Assembly: GCF_018687615.1 (NCBI RefSeq)
Contig: NZ_CP061299.1
Location: 372,001-436,000 of the forward strand
Length of the DNA: 64,000 bases
Origin: Polynucleobacter sp. MWH-CaK5
GTDB lineage: Bacteria; Pseudomonadota; Gammaproteobacteria; Burkholderiales; Burkholderiaceae
Direction: 5' to 3'
Shown piece by piece: positions 43,803 through 51,809 of the stretch. The first letter of the stretch is position 1. Every line of letters starts with the position of its first letter. The notes under the pieces are model-generated. The model saw only the letters and a program-made list of their open reading frames with translations, had not been told where the DNA came from and did no database searches. The position numbers and the translations under genes are program-made.

Positions 43803-46784
43803 ATGAGTCTGATTCGTAAAACATCACAACAAGCAGTTGCTGCTTCTCGTCACTCTGCCCAAATGGTTGGCAGCTTAGCGCGCAGTTTGCAATCCGCGAT
43901 CCCAATGATGGATCGTCGTACTTTCCTTAAGCGCTCAGGCGTTGGTGTGGGTGTGGGTTTAGCCGCATCTCAACTAACCTTGGTGCAAAAAGCCAAAGCT
44001 TCTGCAGGAGCAAAGGTTGACGGTAAGGGTAAGATTGAAGTTAAACGTACGGTTTGTACACACTGTTCAGTTGGCTGCGCCATTGATGCAGTAGTTGAAA
44101 ACGGCGTTTGGACTCGTCAAGAGCCAGTGTTTGATTCACCAATCAACTTGGGCGCACACTGTGCCAAGGGTGCTGCGATTCGTGAACACGGTCACGGTGA
44201 GTTCCGCTTGAAGTACCCAATGAAGCTTGTGAATGGCAAGTACGAAAAAATCAGTTGGGATCAAGCGCTTGATGAAATCACAGCAAAGATGAAGAGCTTG
44301 AGAAAGACTTCAGGTCCAGATTCATTGTTCTTCATTGGTTCATCAAAGTACAACAATGAACAAGCTTACTTGCTACGTAAGTTCGTTTCTTTCTTCGGTA
44401 CAAATAACACTGACCACCAAGCGCGTATCTGTCACTCAACAACAGTGGCTGGTGTAGCGAATACTTGGGGTTATGGTGCGATGACCAATAGCTATAACGA
44501 TATGCAGAACTCTAAGGCTGCTATCTATATTGGTTCAAACGCTGCTGAAGCTCACCCTGTTTCTGTCTTGCATATGTTGCATGCCAAAGAGTCTGGCTGC
44601 AAGATGATCGTGGTTGATCCACGTTACACACGTACAGCAGCTAAAGCTGATCAGTATGTGCGTATTCGTTCAGGTTCAGATATTCCATTCTTGTTTGGTG
44701 TGCTTTATCACATCTTCAAAAATGGTTGGGAAGATAAGAAGTATCTTAATGACCGTGTTTATGGCATGGAAGATGTTAAGAAAGATGTTCTTGAGAAGTG
44801 GACACCAGCTAAAGTTGAAGAGGCTTGTGGTGTGCCAGAAGCTCAAGTTTTCCAAGTGGCTAAAACATTGCATGAGAACCGTCCAGGAACTATCGTATGG
44901 TGTATGGGTCAAACTCAGCACACGATTGGTAACGCGATGGTGCGTGCCTCATGTATTTTGCAGTTGGCACTAGGCAATATCGGTAAGAGTGGTGGCGGTG
45001 CAAACATTTTCCGCGGTCACGATAACGTTCAAGGTGCTACTGACGTTGGTCCTAACCCTGATTCATTGCCAGGCTACTACGGTCTAGCAGCAGGATCATG
45101 GAAACACTTTGCTGGTGTGTGGGGTGTTGATTACGAGTGGATCAAGTCTCAGTTTGCTCCAAACATGATGGAGAAATCAGGTACAACAGTTTCACGTTGG
45201 GTGGATGCTGTGCTTGAGAAAAACGATCTCATCGATCAAGACAATAATGTGAAGGGTGTGTTCTTCTGGGGTCATGCTCCAAACTCACAAACTCGCGGTC
45301 TTGATATGAAGAAAGCCATGGATAAGTTAGAGCTATTGGTTGTGGTTGATCCATACCCAAGTGCTACTGCTGCGATGGCTGCGATGCAGGTTGAAGGTGC
45401 TCAGGTTAATAAGGATCGTGCAGTTTATTTGTTGCCTGCTTGCACACAGTTTGAAACTGTTGGTTCAGTAACAGCATCTAACCGCTCAATTCAATGGCGT
45501 GAAAAAGTAATTGACCCATTGTTTGAATCAGTTCCTGACCACGTGATCATGCAAGCAATGGCCGACAAGCTTGGTTTTGGCAATGAGTTGTCAAAGAACT
45601 ACAAGATGTTGAAGAGCAAGTTTGCTGGTAAAGAGTGGAAAGAACCAGAAGTTGAATCAATTTTGCGTGAAATCAACAAGTCTGTTTGGACAATTGGTTA
45701 CACGGGTCACTCACCAGAGCGTTTGAAAGCTCACATGCGCATGATGCATGTCTTTGATGTGAAGACATTGAAGTCTAAGGGTGGTAAAGATCCAGTGACT
45801 GGTTACGATACAACTGGTGATTACTTCGGTTTGCCATGGCCTTGCTACGGTTCACCTGAAATGAAACACCCAGGTAGCCCAAATCTTTATGACACCAGCA
45901 AGCACGTGATGGATGGTGGCGGTAATTTCCGTGCCAACTTTGGTGTAGAAAAAGATGGCAAAACTTTATTGGCTGAGAATGGTTCTTACTCTAAGGGCGC
46001 TGACATCAAGACTGGTTACCCAGAGTTTGATCACGCACTTGTTAAGAAGCTTGGCTGGTGGGATGAGTTAACTGATGCAGAGAAAAAAGCTGCTGAAGGT
46101 AAAAACTGGAAGACGGACGTTTCTGGTGGTTTGATTCGTGTGATCATGAAGAACCACGGTTGTCATCCGTTCGGCAATGCTAAGGCACGTGCAGTAGTTT
46201 GGAACTTCCCTGATCCAATTCCACAGCACCGTGAGCCTTTGTATGGCACACGTCCAGACTTGGTTGCTAAGTACCCAACACATGATGACAAGAAAGCTTT
46301 CTGGCGTATGCCAACGCTTTACAAGTCAATTCAACAGAAGAACGTTGAAGACAAGTTGTATGAGAAGTTCCCGATCATCCTTACTTCAGGTCGTTTGGTG
46401 GAGTACGAGGGTGGTGGTGAAGAGACTCGTTCAAACCCATGGTTGGCTGAGTTGCAACAAGATAACTTTGTTGAAATCAACCCAGCGGCTGCTAACAAGC
46501 GTGGCATTCGCAATGGTGAATATGTTTGGGTTAAATCTCCTACAGGCGCAAAGATCAAAGTGAAAGCTTTGGTGACCGAGCGTGTTGCTGCAGATACAGC
46601 ATTCATACCGTTCCACTTCTCTGGATGGTGGCAAGGTAAAGATATGTTGGATGCTTATCCAAAAGGTGCTGCACCGATCGTACGTGGTGAAGCTGTGAAT
46701 ACTGCAACAACTTATGGTTACGACAGTGTGACCATGATGCAGGAAACCAAGACAACAATTTGTCAGATTGAGAAGTTCGCTTAA
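43803..46784 (+). CDS. fdhA: Formate dehydrogenase catalytic (alpha) subunit, Cys type, Tat-exported
   Basis: Molybdenum or tungsten bis-pterin enzyme oxidising formate to CO2, 993 residues. A Tat signal DRRTFLKRSG lies near residues 38-47, so the enzyme is exported to the periplasm, as in FdnG/FdoG-like enzymes. The 4Fe-4S motif CTHCSVGCAID begins near 82, with the fourth Cys in GAHCAKG. The metal ligand is Cys210 in ARICHSTTVAG; E. coli FdnG has selenocysteine at this point. Molybdopterin-binding segments include GQTQHTIGNAMVRA and the carboxyl domain with RLVEYEGGGEETRSNPWLAEL. It is followed by FdhB, a lipoprotein and cytochrome b, giving a membrane-bound quinone- or cytochrome-linked complex. 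Confidence 0.96.
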   Translation: MSLIRKTSQQAVAASRHSAQMVGSLARSLQSAIPMMDRRTFLKRSGVGVGVGLAASQLTLVQKAKASAGAKVDGKGKIEVKRTVCTHCSVGCAIDAVVENGVWTRQEPVFDSPINLGAHCAKGAAIREHGHGEFRLKYPMKLVNGKYEKISWDQALDEITAKMKSLRKTSGPDSLFFIGSSKYNNEQAYLLRKFVSFFGTNNTDHQARICHSTTVAGVANTWGYGAMTNSYNDMQNSKAAIYIGSNAAEAHPVSVLHMLHAKESGCKMIVVDPRYTRTAAKADQYVRIRSGSDIPFLFGVLYHIFKNGWEDKKYLNDRVYGMEDVKKDVLEKWTPAKVEEACGVPEAQVFQVAKTLHENRPGTIVWCMGQTQHTIGNAMVRASCILQLALGNIGKSGGGANIFRGHDNVQGATDVGPNPDSLPGYYGLAAGSWKHFAGVWGVDYEWIKSQFAPNMMEKSGTTVSRWVDAVLEKNDLIDQDNNVKGVFFWGHAPNSQTRGLDMKKAMDKLELLVVVDPYPSATAAMAAMQVEGAQVNKDRAVYLLPACTQFETVGSVTASNRSIQWREKVIDPLFESVPDHVIMQAMADKLGFGNELSKNYKMLKSKFAGKEWKEPEVESILREINKSVWTIGYTGHSPERLKAHMRMMHVFDVKTLKSKGGKDPVTGYDTTGDYFGLPWPCYGSPEMKHPGSPNLYDTSKHVMDGGGNFRANFGVEKDGKTLLAENGSYSKGADIKTGYPEFDHALVKKLGWWDELTDAEKKAAEGKNWKTDVSGGLIRVIMKNHGCHPFGNAKARAVVWNFPDPIPQHREPLYGTRPDLVAKYPTHDDKKAFWRMPTLYKSIQQKNVEDKLYEKFPIILTSGRLVEYEGGGEETRSNPWLAELQQDNFVEINPAAANKRGIRNGEYVWVKSPTGAKIKVKALVTERVAADTAFIPFHFSGWWQGKDMLDAYPKGAAPIVRGEAVNTATTYGYDSVTMMQETKTTICQIEKFA

Positions 46785-46809
46785 TAGCGGCGGAATTTAG
46801 GAGACGATA

Positions 46810-47439
46810 ATGGCAAGAATGAAATTTATCTGCGATTCAGAGCGCTGCATTGAGTGTAATGGTTGTGTGACAGCGTGTAAGAATGAGCATGAGGTACCTT
46901 GGGGCGTTAATCGCCGTCGTGTTGTAACAATTAACGACGGTCAAATTGGCGCAGAGAAATCAATCTCAGTTGCATGTATGCATTGTTCAGATGCACCATG
47001 TATGGCTGTATGTCCAGTAGATTGCTTCTACAGAACTGATGAAGGTGTAGTGCTTCACGATAAAGATATTTGTATCGGTTGCGGCTACTGTTCATATGCA
47101 TGCCCATTCGGCGCGCCACAGTTCCCAAGCGCTGGTACATTCGGCCTTCGTGGCAAGATGGACAAGTGCACATTCTGTGCTGGCGGTCCTGAGAAGAACG
47201 GTACTCAAGCAGAGTTTGAGAAGTATGGACGTAACCGTCTATCAGAAGGCAAGTTACCAGCCTGTGCTGAAATGTGTTCTACCAAAGCGTTGATTGGTGG
47301 TGATGGCGATGTGGTTGCAGATATTTTCCGCAATCGTGTTGTTAAGCGTCAATCAAATGGTAAAGCAGCTGGTGCCAACGTATTCGGTTGGGGCACTGCT
47401 TACGGTAAACCACAACAAGCTCCAGGAAAAAAATCATGA
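46810..47439 (+). CDS. fdhB: Formate dehydrogenase iron-sulfur (beta) subunit
   Basis: Electron-transfer subunit of 209 residues carrying four 4Fe-4S clusters. Visible ligands: CIECNGCVTACKNEHE (about 14-29), CMHCSDAPCMAVCPVDC (about 57-73), CIGCGYCSYACPFG (about 90-103), and CTFC with CAEMCSTKAL (about 118-163). There is no membrane anchor helix at the carboxyl end, unlike E. coli FdnH. The gene has a clean AGGAG site 25 bases after fdhA. Its stop overlaps the next gene (ATGA). It passes electrons from FdhA to the cytochrome b subunit. Confidence 0.95.
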   Translation: MARMKFICDSERCIECNGCVTACKNEHEVPWGVNRRRVVTINDGQIGAEKSISVACMHCSDAPCMAVCPVDCFYRTDEGVVLHDKDICIGCGYCSYACPFGAPQFPSAGTFGLRGKMDKCTFCAGGPEKNGTQAEFEKYGRNRLSEGKLPACAEMCSTKALIGGDGDVVADIFRNRVVKRQSNGKAAGANVFGWGTAYGKPQQAPGKKS

Positions 47440-47669
47440 TTAAAAGAATTTCTTTAACTGCAGCTTTAATCGCAACAACATTCACACTTGGGGCATGTTC
47501 TGAAGTGCCTCAAACTGTGGTTGCAGCAAAAAAAGGCGATGAAAAAGCTTATGTTGCTGCTGACAACAAATATGTTGAAAAGGGTTGGACTTCGGGTGAT
47601 CAAGTTAGCTGGGAAAAACAGCTAAAAACTCGTAGCCAAGGTCAAGACGATTACGTTAAAGCTAAGTAA
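47436..47669 (+). CDS. Small putative lipoprotein in the formate dehydrogenase operon
   Basis: Protein of 77 residues with a lipoprotein signal: basic start, hydrophobic core and lipobox LGAC, giving a lipid-modified Cys at residue 20. The mature part is small, charged and hydrophilic, with VEKGWTSGDQVSWEKQLKTR and no cofactor motif. It overlaps fdhB by four bases and precedes the cytochrome b gene by 26 bases. I do not know its function; it might help anchor or stabilise the periplasmic dehydrogenase. Confidence 0.75.
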   Translation: MIKRISLTAALIATTFTLGACSEVPQTVVAAKKGDEKAYVAADNKYVEKGWTSGDQVSWEKQLKTRSQGQDDYVKAK

Positions 47670-47695
47670 GTTACTCGAGTAATTTAGGAGACGGT

Positions 47696-48739
47696 ATGAG
47701 AATTACAATAAGAAACTTACTCGCCAGCGTTGTACTTTCTGTAACAGCTTCAGTGGCATTTGCGCAGGGGGCAGCTCCTGCTGCAAAGCCACAAGTTGAA
47801 TCTGTGAACATCTTGGAAGTAAATAAGGATGTTCAGGCTCAACGTGAGGCCGGTGAAAATAAACCTGGTAGCAATCAACCAATTTGGAAAAATGTTAATT
47901 CTGATGTAGCTCACACAGTTAATTTCCCGAACAAGGAAATGGGTGTGTTGATTCAGAAGTCTGGTCAGCAATGGCGCCTTATCCGTAACGGTGTGATCAC
48001 TGTTTGGGGTGGTTGGTTGTTAGTGATCATGGCTGGTTTGATTACAACTGTGTTTGTGATCAAGGGTCAAATCAAATTGCACGAACCTAAGACTGGTCGC
48101 TTAATCAAGCGCTTCAGTGGTTTAGAAAGATTCTCACATTGGTTAATGGCGTTCAGCTTCTTGGCGCTTGCATTCACTGGTATCTTTATTCTTTGGGGCA
48201 AGTTCTTCTTGTTGCCAATCATGGGTGGTGCTGCTTACGGCACATTCTTGTTGGTGATGAAGAATATTCACAACTTCACAGGTCCTTTGTTCACAGTTAG
48301 CATCCTTTTATTCTTCGTCTTGTACGTTAAAGACAATATTCCGAATAAAGGCGATTTAACTTGGATAGCTTCATTTGGCGGTTTATTGTCAGGTAAGCAC
48401 ATCCCATCTCACCGCTTCAATGCTGGTGAAAAGATTTGGTTCTGGGGTGGTGTAACAGTTCTTGGTTTAGTTGTATCTGCATCTGGTTGGGTTTTAGACA
48501 TGATTGTTCCGATTCCAGGTATCGAATACTGGCGCGGCACAATGCAGTTAGCTAACATCATTCACGGTGTTGCGGCAATTGTGATGACTGTCATGGCCAT
48601 GGGTCACATTTATGTGGGCTCTATCGGCATGGAAGGTGCATTACAAGGCATGAAAACTGGTTACGTTGACGAAGCTTGGGGCAAAGAGCACCATGAACTT
48701 TGGTACGACGATGTCAAATCTGGAAAAATAAAATCATAA
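47696..48739 (+). CDS. fdhC: Formate dehydrogenase cytochrome b (gamma) subunit
   Basis: Membrane subunit of 347 residues. It has a signal peptide (residues 1-23, ending AFA), a periplasmic segment of about 80 residues and at least four to five membrane helices: WGGWLLVIMAGLITTVFVI, the helix after RFSHWLMAFSFLALAFTG, GPLFTVSILLFFVLYV, the helix of WGGVTVLGLVVSASGWVLD and the last at IIHGVAAIVMTVMAMGHIYVG. Heme b ligand candidates are His in RFSHW, in NIHNF, in NIIHG and in GHIYVG. It follows a strong AGGAGA site. It should take electrons from FdhB to the quinone pool. Confidence 0.93.
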   Translation: MRITIRNLLASVVLSVTASVAFAQGAAPAAKPQVESVNILEVNKDVQAQREAGENKPGSNQPIWKNVNSDVAHTVNFPNKEMGVLIQKSGQQWRLIRNGVITVWGGWLLVIMAGLITTVFVIKGQIKLHEPKTGRLIKRFSGLERFSHWLMAFSFLALAFTGIFILWGKFFLLPIMGGAAYGTFLLVMKNIHNFTGPLFTVSILLFFVLYVKDNIPNKGDLTWIASFGGLLSGKHIPSHRFNAGEKIWFWGGVTVLGLVVSASGWVLDMIVPIPGIEYWRGTMQLANIIHGVAAIVMTVMAMGHIYVGSIGMEGALQGMKTGYVDEAWGKEHHELWYDDVKSGKIKS

Positions 48740-48758
48740 ATCCACGAAAGAGATTCCT

Positions 48759-49046
48759 ATGAAGAAATTATCATTACTACTCGTAACTTTGATGACATCA
48801 GGTTTGGTGATGGCTAAGTTACCTGCTCCAACTCCAGAAGCTGCAGCTGCAGCTGCTTTGGCTAAAGCTAAGGCAGATCATGCTGGAAAAGTTGGTAACT
48901 ATCAGCTTTGCAAGTCACAAAATGATGTGGCCAATAAGTACAAAAAAGCCGGTGCTCCTGCCCCAGCAGCTTGTGCAAATCCTGGTCCATTTGTGGCTCC
49001 TACTGCAGCACCGGCTCCAGCCGCTGCACCAGCAGCTAAAAAGTAA
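48759..49046 (+). CDS. Small Ala/Pro-rich secreted protein
   Basis: Protein of 95 residues with a signal peptide ending LVMA and a low-complexity mature part rich in Ala, Pro and Lys. There are two Cys (YQLCKSQ and AACANPG) that could form a disulfide in the periplasm. It lies 19 bases after the cytochrome b gene and is followed by a terminator, so it closes the structural operon. I do not recognise its function. Composition resembles unstructured periplasmic linkers. Confidence 0.7.
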   Translation: MKKLSLLLVTLMTSGLVMAKLPAPTPEAAAAAALAKAKADHAGKVGNYQLCKSQNDVANKYKKAGAPAPAACANPGPFVAPTAAPAPAAAPAAKK

Positions 49047-49062
49047 TCAGCTTTAAAATCCT

Positions 49063-49100
49063 AATCAGTAACTAAGGTATCTTAGTTACTGATTTTTTCT
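49063..49100 (+). terminator. Intrinsic terminator between fdh structural genes and fdhD
   Basis: AATCAGTAACTAAG (49063-49076) pairs with CTTAGTTACTGATT (49081-49094) around loop GTAT, followed by a T-rich run TTTTCT. The stem is 14 base pairs. The fdhD GTG start lies only about 16 bases later, so fdhD depends on read-through or a start within the terminator region. Confidence 0.88.
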
Positions 49101-49115
49101 TTTAAAGAACTAACA

Positions 49116-49949
49116 GTGGTTAAATTATCCAAAGCCGTCGCCCCCTTGATCAGTGAAGTCAAAGTGATCGATGAGCAGGGCCGTGAGAAGCTCATTCATA
49201 TTCCGGGTGAGCGACCGCTTACTATTTATTTGGATAAAAAAGAATTGGTCACTCTCATGACTCTTGGGGGTGCCCCAGAGGCTTTGATTTTGGGCTATTT
49301 GCGTAATCAACGCTTAGTTCCTTCCATTGATTACATTGAAAGTATTCAGGTCGACTGGGACACTGAATCAGCTGCTGTTACCACCAAGGGAAACACGGTT
49401 GATATTGAAGAAAAAACCAGCCGCAGAGTTGTGACAACGGGGTGTGGTCAAGGAACTATCTTTGGTGGAATCATGGATGACATTGACTCGATTCAGTTGC
49501 CGGAAAATGCTCAGATCACGCAACCTGCTATTCATGAAATCGTTGATCACATCAGAACCAGGTCATCAATTTATAAGCAGGCCGGCTCGGTCCATGCATG
49601 TGCGGTATTTAAAAACAATGGCAATAGTGTTGAGTTATTACACTTCATCGAAGATGTTGGTCGTCACAATGCGGTTGATTCAATCGCGGGTTTGATGTGG
49701 CTTGATGATCAGTCCGGCAATGATTTAATTTTTTATACCACTGGCAGATTAACCTCCGAGATGGTGATCAAGGGTGCTCAAATGGGCATACCATTTTTAT
49801 TGTCACGCTCAGGCGTGACTGCCATGGGTTTGGAAATGGCCAACAAGGTCAATATGACATTGTTCGGACGCTGTAGTGGTCAGCATTATTTGGTTTATAG
49901 CGGCGTTAATCGTCTTAATACAAAGGAAGTAAATGTTCATACCGCGTGA
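49116..49949 (+). CDS. fdhD: Formate dehydrogenase sulfurtransferase accessory protein FdhD
   Basis: Transfers sulfur from IscS to the molybdenum cofactor of formate dehydrogenase. Start is GTG 49116 with a weak ribosome site; the 277 residues include LMTLGGAPEALILGYLRNQRL, HACAVFKNNG, EDVGRHNAVDSIAG, YTTGRLTSEMVIKGAQMG and SRSGVTAMG, all FdhD blocks. The sulfur-carrying loop reads TTGCGQGT with a single Cys110, where E. coli FdhD has two cysteines three residues apart. It overlaps mobA by 17 bases. Confidence 0.94.
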   Translation: MVKLSKAVAPLISEVKVIDEQGREKLIHIPGERPLTIYLDKKELVTLMTLGGAPEALILGYLRNQRLVPSIDYIESIQVDWDTESAAVTTKGNTVDIEEKTSRRVVTTGCGQGTIFGGIMDDIDSIQLPENAQITQPAIHEIVDHIRTRSSIYKQAGSVHACAVFKNNGNSVELLHFIEDVGRHNAVDSIAGLMWLDDQSGNDLIFYTTGRLTSEMVIKGAQMGIPFLLSRSGVTAMGLEMANKVNMTLFGRCSGQHYLVYSGVNRLNTKEVNVHTA

Positions 49950-50529
49950 TGTGATTTCAGGCTTGGTGCTCTCTGGTGGTCAAGGTCGTCGAATGGGCGG
50001 TACAGACAAGGGCTTGCAGCAATTCAAAGGTGCGCCGATGGCGATGCACACGATCATGCGTTTAGAGCCTCAGGTAGATGTTGTGAAAATTAACGCGAAT
50101 CGCAATTTGGCGGCTTATGAATCACTCGGTGTTTCAGTTTTGCCAGATGTGATTGGTGATTTTGCAGGCCCTTTGGCAGGTTTTCAGGCGGGCTTAGAAA
50201 ACTGTGAACATCCTTATTTGGTAACAGTGCCATGTGATTCGCCAAGATTCCCGATGGACTTGGTTGAGAAACTTTCCGAAGCACTAATCATTCAGGATTT
50301 AGATTTGGCCTATGCAGCCACGATGGAGAATGGTGAACTAAGAACTCATCCGGTTTTTGCTTTGATGAAATCTTCAGTGACTGATAGCTTGTTGCCATTT
50401 TTATCAAATGGTGGAAGAAAGATTGATAAGTGGTTTGAAGCCATGAAAACAAATTACGTGGTGTTCGATGATGTTGCTGCTTTTGCCAATGTGAATACCG
50501 TGGAAGAGCTACGAGCACTTCAGGGCTAA
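49933..50529 (+). CDS. mobA: Molybdenum cofactor guanylyltransferase MobA
   Basis: Adds GMP to molybdopterin to give the guanine dinucleotide form used by formate dehydrogenase. Of its 198 residues, the nucleotide-binding LVLSGGQGRRMGGTDKGL lies at about 12-29, followed by PDVIGDFAGPLAGFQAGL and VPCDSPRFP (metal-binding Asp). It starts inside fdhD, so cofactor maturation and sulfuration are made together. Do not confuse with the plasmid relaxase of the same symbol. Confidence 0.95.
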   Translation: MFIPRDVISGLVLSGGQGRRMGGTDKGLQQFKGAPMAMHTIMRLEPQVDVVKINANRNLAAYESLGVSVLPDVIGDFAGPLAGFQAGLENCEHPYLVTVPCDSPRFPMDLVEKLSEALIIQDLDLAYAATMENGELRTHPVFALMKSSVTDSLLPFLSNGGRKIDKWFEAMKTNYVVFDDVAAFANVNTVEELRALQG

Positions 50530-50532
50530 GCT

Positions 50533-50907
50533 TTGAAGCGATTAATTTTGCAGCTTTGGCGCACGAGCGCTGACCAGCCCAATCTTGCAGCAACCCCCTT
50601 TTTAATGGCTAGCACTGCCGCGGCGATGAGTTTCGACGTTCAAATCCATGTAATTGGTTCGACTGTGGATTTATTCATCAAAGACAATCCTAAGAATCAG
50701 CAAATCGTGATTCCATCCAATCGACCTTTGTCTGCTTACATTGAGGATGCTATTCGTACGGGCGTAAAAATCAAGGTTTGCAGTACCGCTTTAAGAGATA
50801 GACAGCTAGAGCTTGGTGATTTGATTGAAGGGGTGAACGAGGTGATCGGTATGGTCACCATGATTGACCTTGCCACTGATTCAAATACGACCGTTTTGAC
50901 TTATTAA
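50533..50907 (+). CDS. DsrE-family protein
   Basis: Protein of 124 residues, start TTG 50533 three bases after mobA; the first ATG (50608) would remove the first strand of the fold. It shows LILQLWRTSADQPNLAATPF, then AAAMSFDVQIHVIG and a carboxyl ELGDLIEGVNEVIGMVTMIDL, which fit a DsrE/DsrF-like alpha/beta fold. A Cys in KVCSTALRDRQL could carry sulfur, as in several DsrE proteins. Its place after fdhD and mobA hints at sulfur delivery for the molybdenum cofactor, which is inference. Confidence 0.75.
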   Translation: MKRLILQLWRTSADQPNLAATPFLMASTAAAMSFDVQIHVIGSTVDLFIKDNPKNQQIVIPSNRPLSAYIEDAIRTGVKIKVCSTALRDRQLELGDLIEGVNEVIGMVTMIDLATDSNTTVLTY

Positions 50908-50995
50908 GCCAAGGACAATTGACCGCGTCTAATAAAGAAATGGGCGGAGCATCTGAAAACAGGCAATTCAACTTAGATATGTCAAAATAGAGCTT

Positions 50996-51565
50996 ATGAC
51001 TATTAAATCTGACCGCTGGATCCGCCGCATGTGCGAAGAGCACGATATGATTTCCCCATTTGAGCCAGGCCAAGTTCGCCAGTCTCCTGAGGGGCAAAAA
51101 ATCGTGAGTTATGGCACATCAAGTTATGGCTATGACATTCGTTGTGCAAACGAATTTAAGATTTTCACCAATATCAATAGCACCATCGTTGATCCAAAGA
51201 ATTTTGACGATAAATCCTTCGTTGATTTCAAGGGCGATGTTTGCATCATTCCTCCCAACTCATTTGCCTTGGCGCGCACGGTTGAGTATTTCAAGATTCC
51301 AAGAAGTGTTCTGACAGTTTGTTTGGGTAAGAGCACCTACGCTCGCTGCGGCATCATTGTGAACGTGACTCCGTTTGAGCCAGAGTGGGAAGGTTATGTG
51401 ACTTTGGAGTTCTCCAATACAACGCCATTGCCAGCTAAAATTTATGCAGGCGAAGGCTGTGCTCAGGTCTTGTTCTTTGAGAGCGATGAGATTTGTGAAG
51501 TGTCTTACAAGGACCGTGGTGGCAAATACCAAGGTCAGGTGGGCGTTACCCTACCAAAAACCTAA
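50996..51565 (+). CDS. dcd: dCTP deaminase
   Basis: Converts dCTP to dUTP for thymidylate synthesis. The 189-residue protein carries [51 protein letters not shown] with the catalytic Glu in [12 protein letters not shown], and the carboxyl [11 protein letters not shown]. Length and motifs are complete. A clear terminator lies 58 bases after the stop. Confidence 0.97.
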   Translation: MTIKSDRWIRRMCEEHDMISPFEPGQVRQSPEGQKIVSYGTSSYGYDIRCANEFKIFTNINSTIVDPKNFDDKSFVDFKGDVCIIPPNSFALARTVEYFKIPRSVLTVCLGKSTYARCGIIVNVTPFEPEWEGYVTLEFSNTTPLPAKIYAGEGCAQVLFFESDEICEVSYKDRGGKYQGQVGVTLPKT

Positions 51566-51623
51566 ATAAGCCACATAAAGCGTGTAAAAGCCTGTAATGG
51601 CTTATTTAGTATGAGCAGTACTT

Positions 51624-51648
51624 AAAGCACCTAAATAGGTGCTTTTTT
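51624..51648 (+). terminator. Intrinsic terminator after dcd
   Basis: AAAGCACCT (51624-51632) pairs with AGGTGCTTT (51637-51645) around AAAT; T continues to 51648. Confidence 0.88.
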
Positions 51649-51762
51649 AATTGATTTGTCTGTCCATTCAAGGACTGAATGGCTAAACTAACCCTCTGGG
51701 GCTTATTTTTGTTGAAATAAATTCAGCGAAACATTGGTTTTATCGATATAGTCACGTTTTTA

Positions 51763-51791
51763 AGAAAAAACCCCCTTATTTCAGAGGGGTT
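51763..51791 (-). terminator. Terminator-like hairpin facing the minus strand
   Basis: AACCCC (51769-51774) pairs with GGGGTT (51786-51791), extended by CT/AG with one bulge. On the plus strand no T run follows, but on the minus strand the stem is followed by TTTTTTCT. It lies 18 bases upstream of the decarboxylase start and would stop antisense transcripts. On the plus strand it may act as a leader hairpin. Confidence 0.45.
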
Positions 51792-51809
51792 GCTAGGTAG
51801 GGAGTTGAT

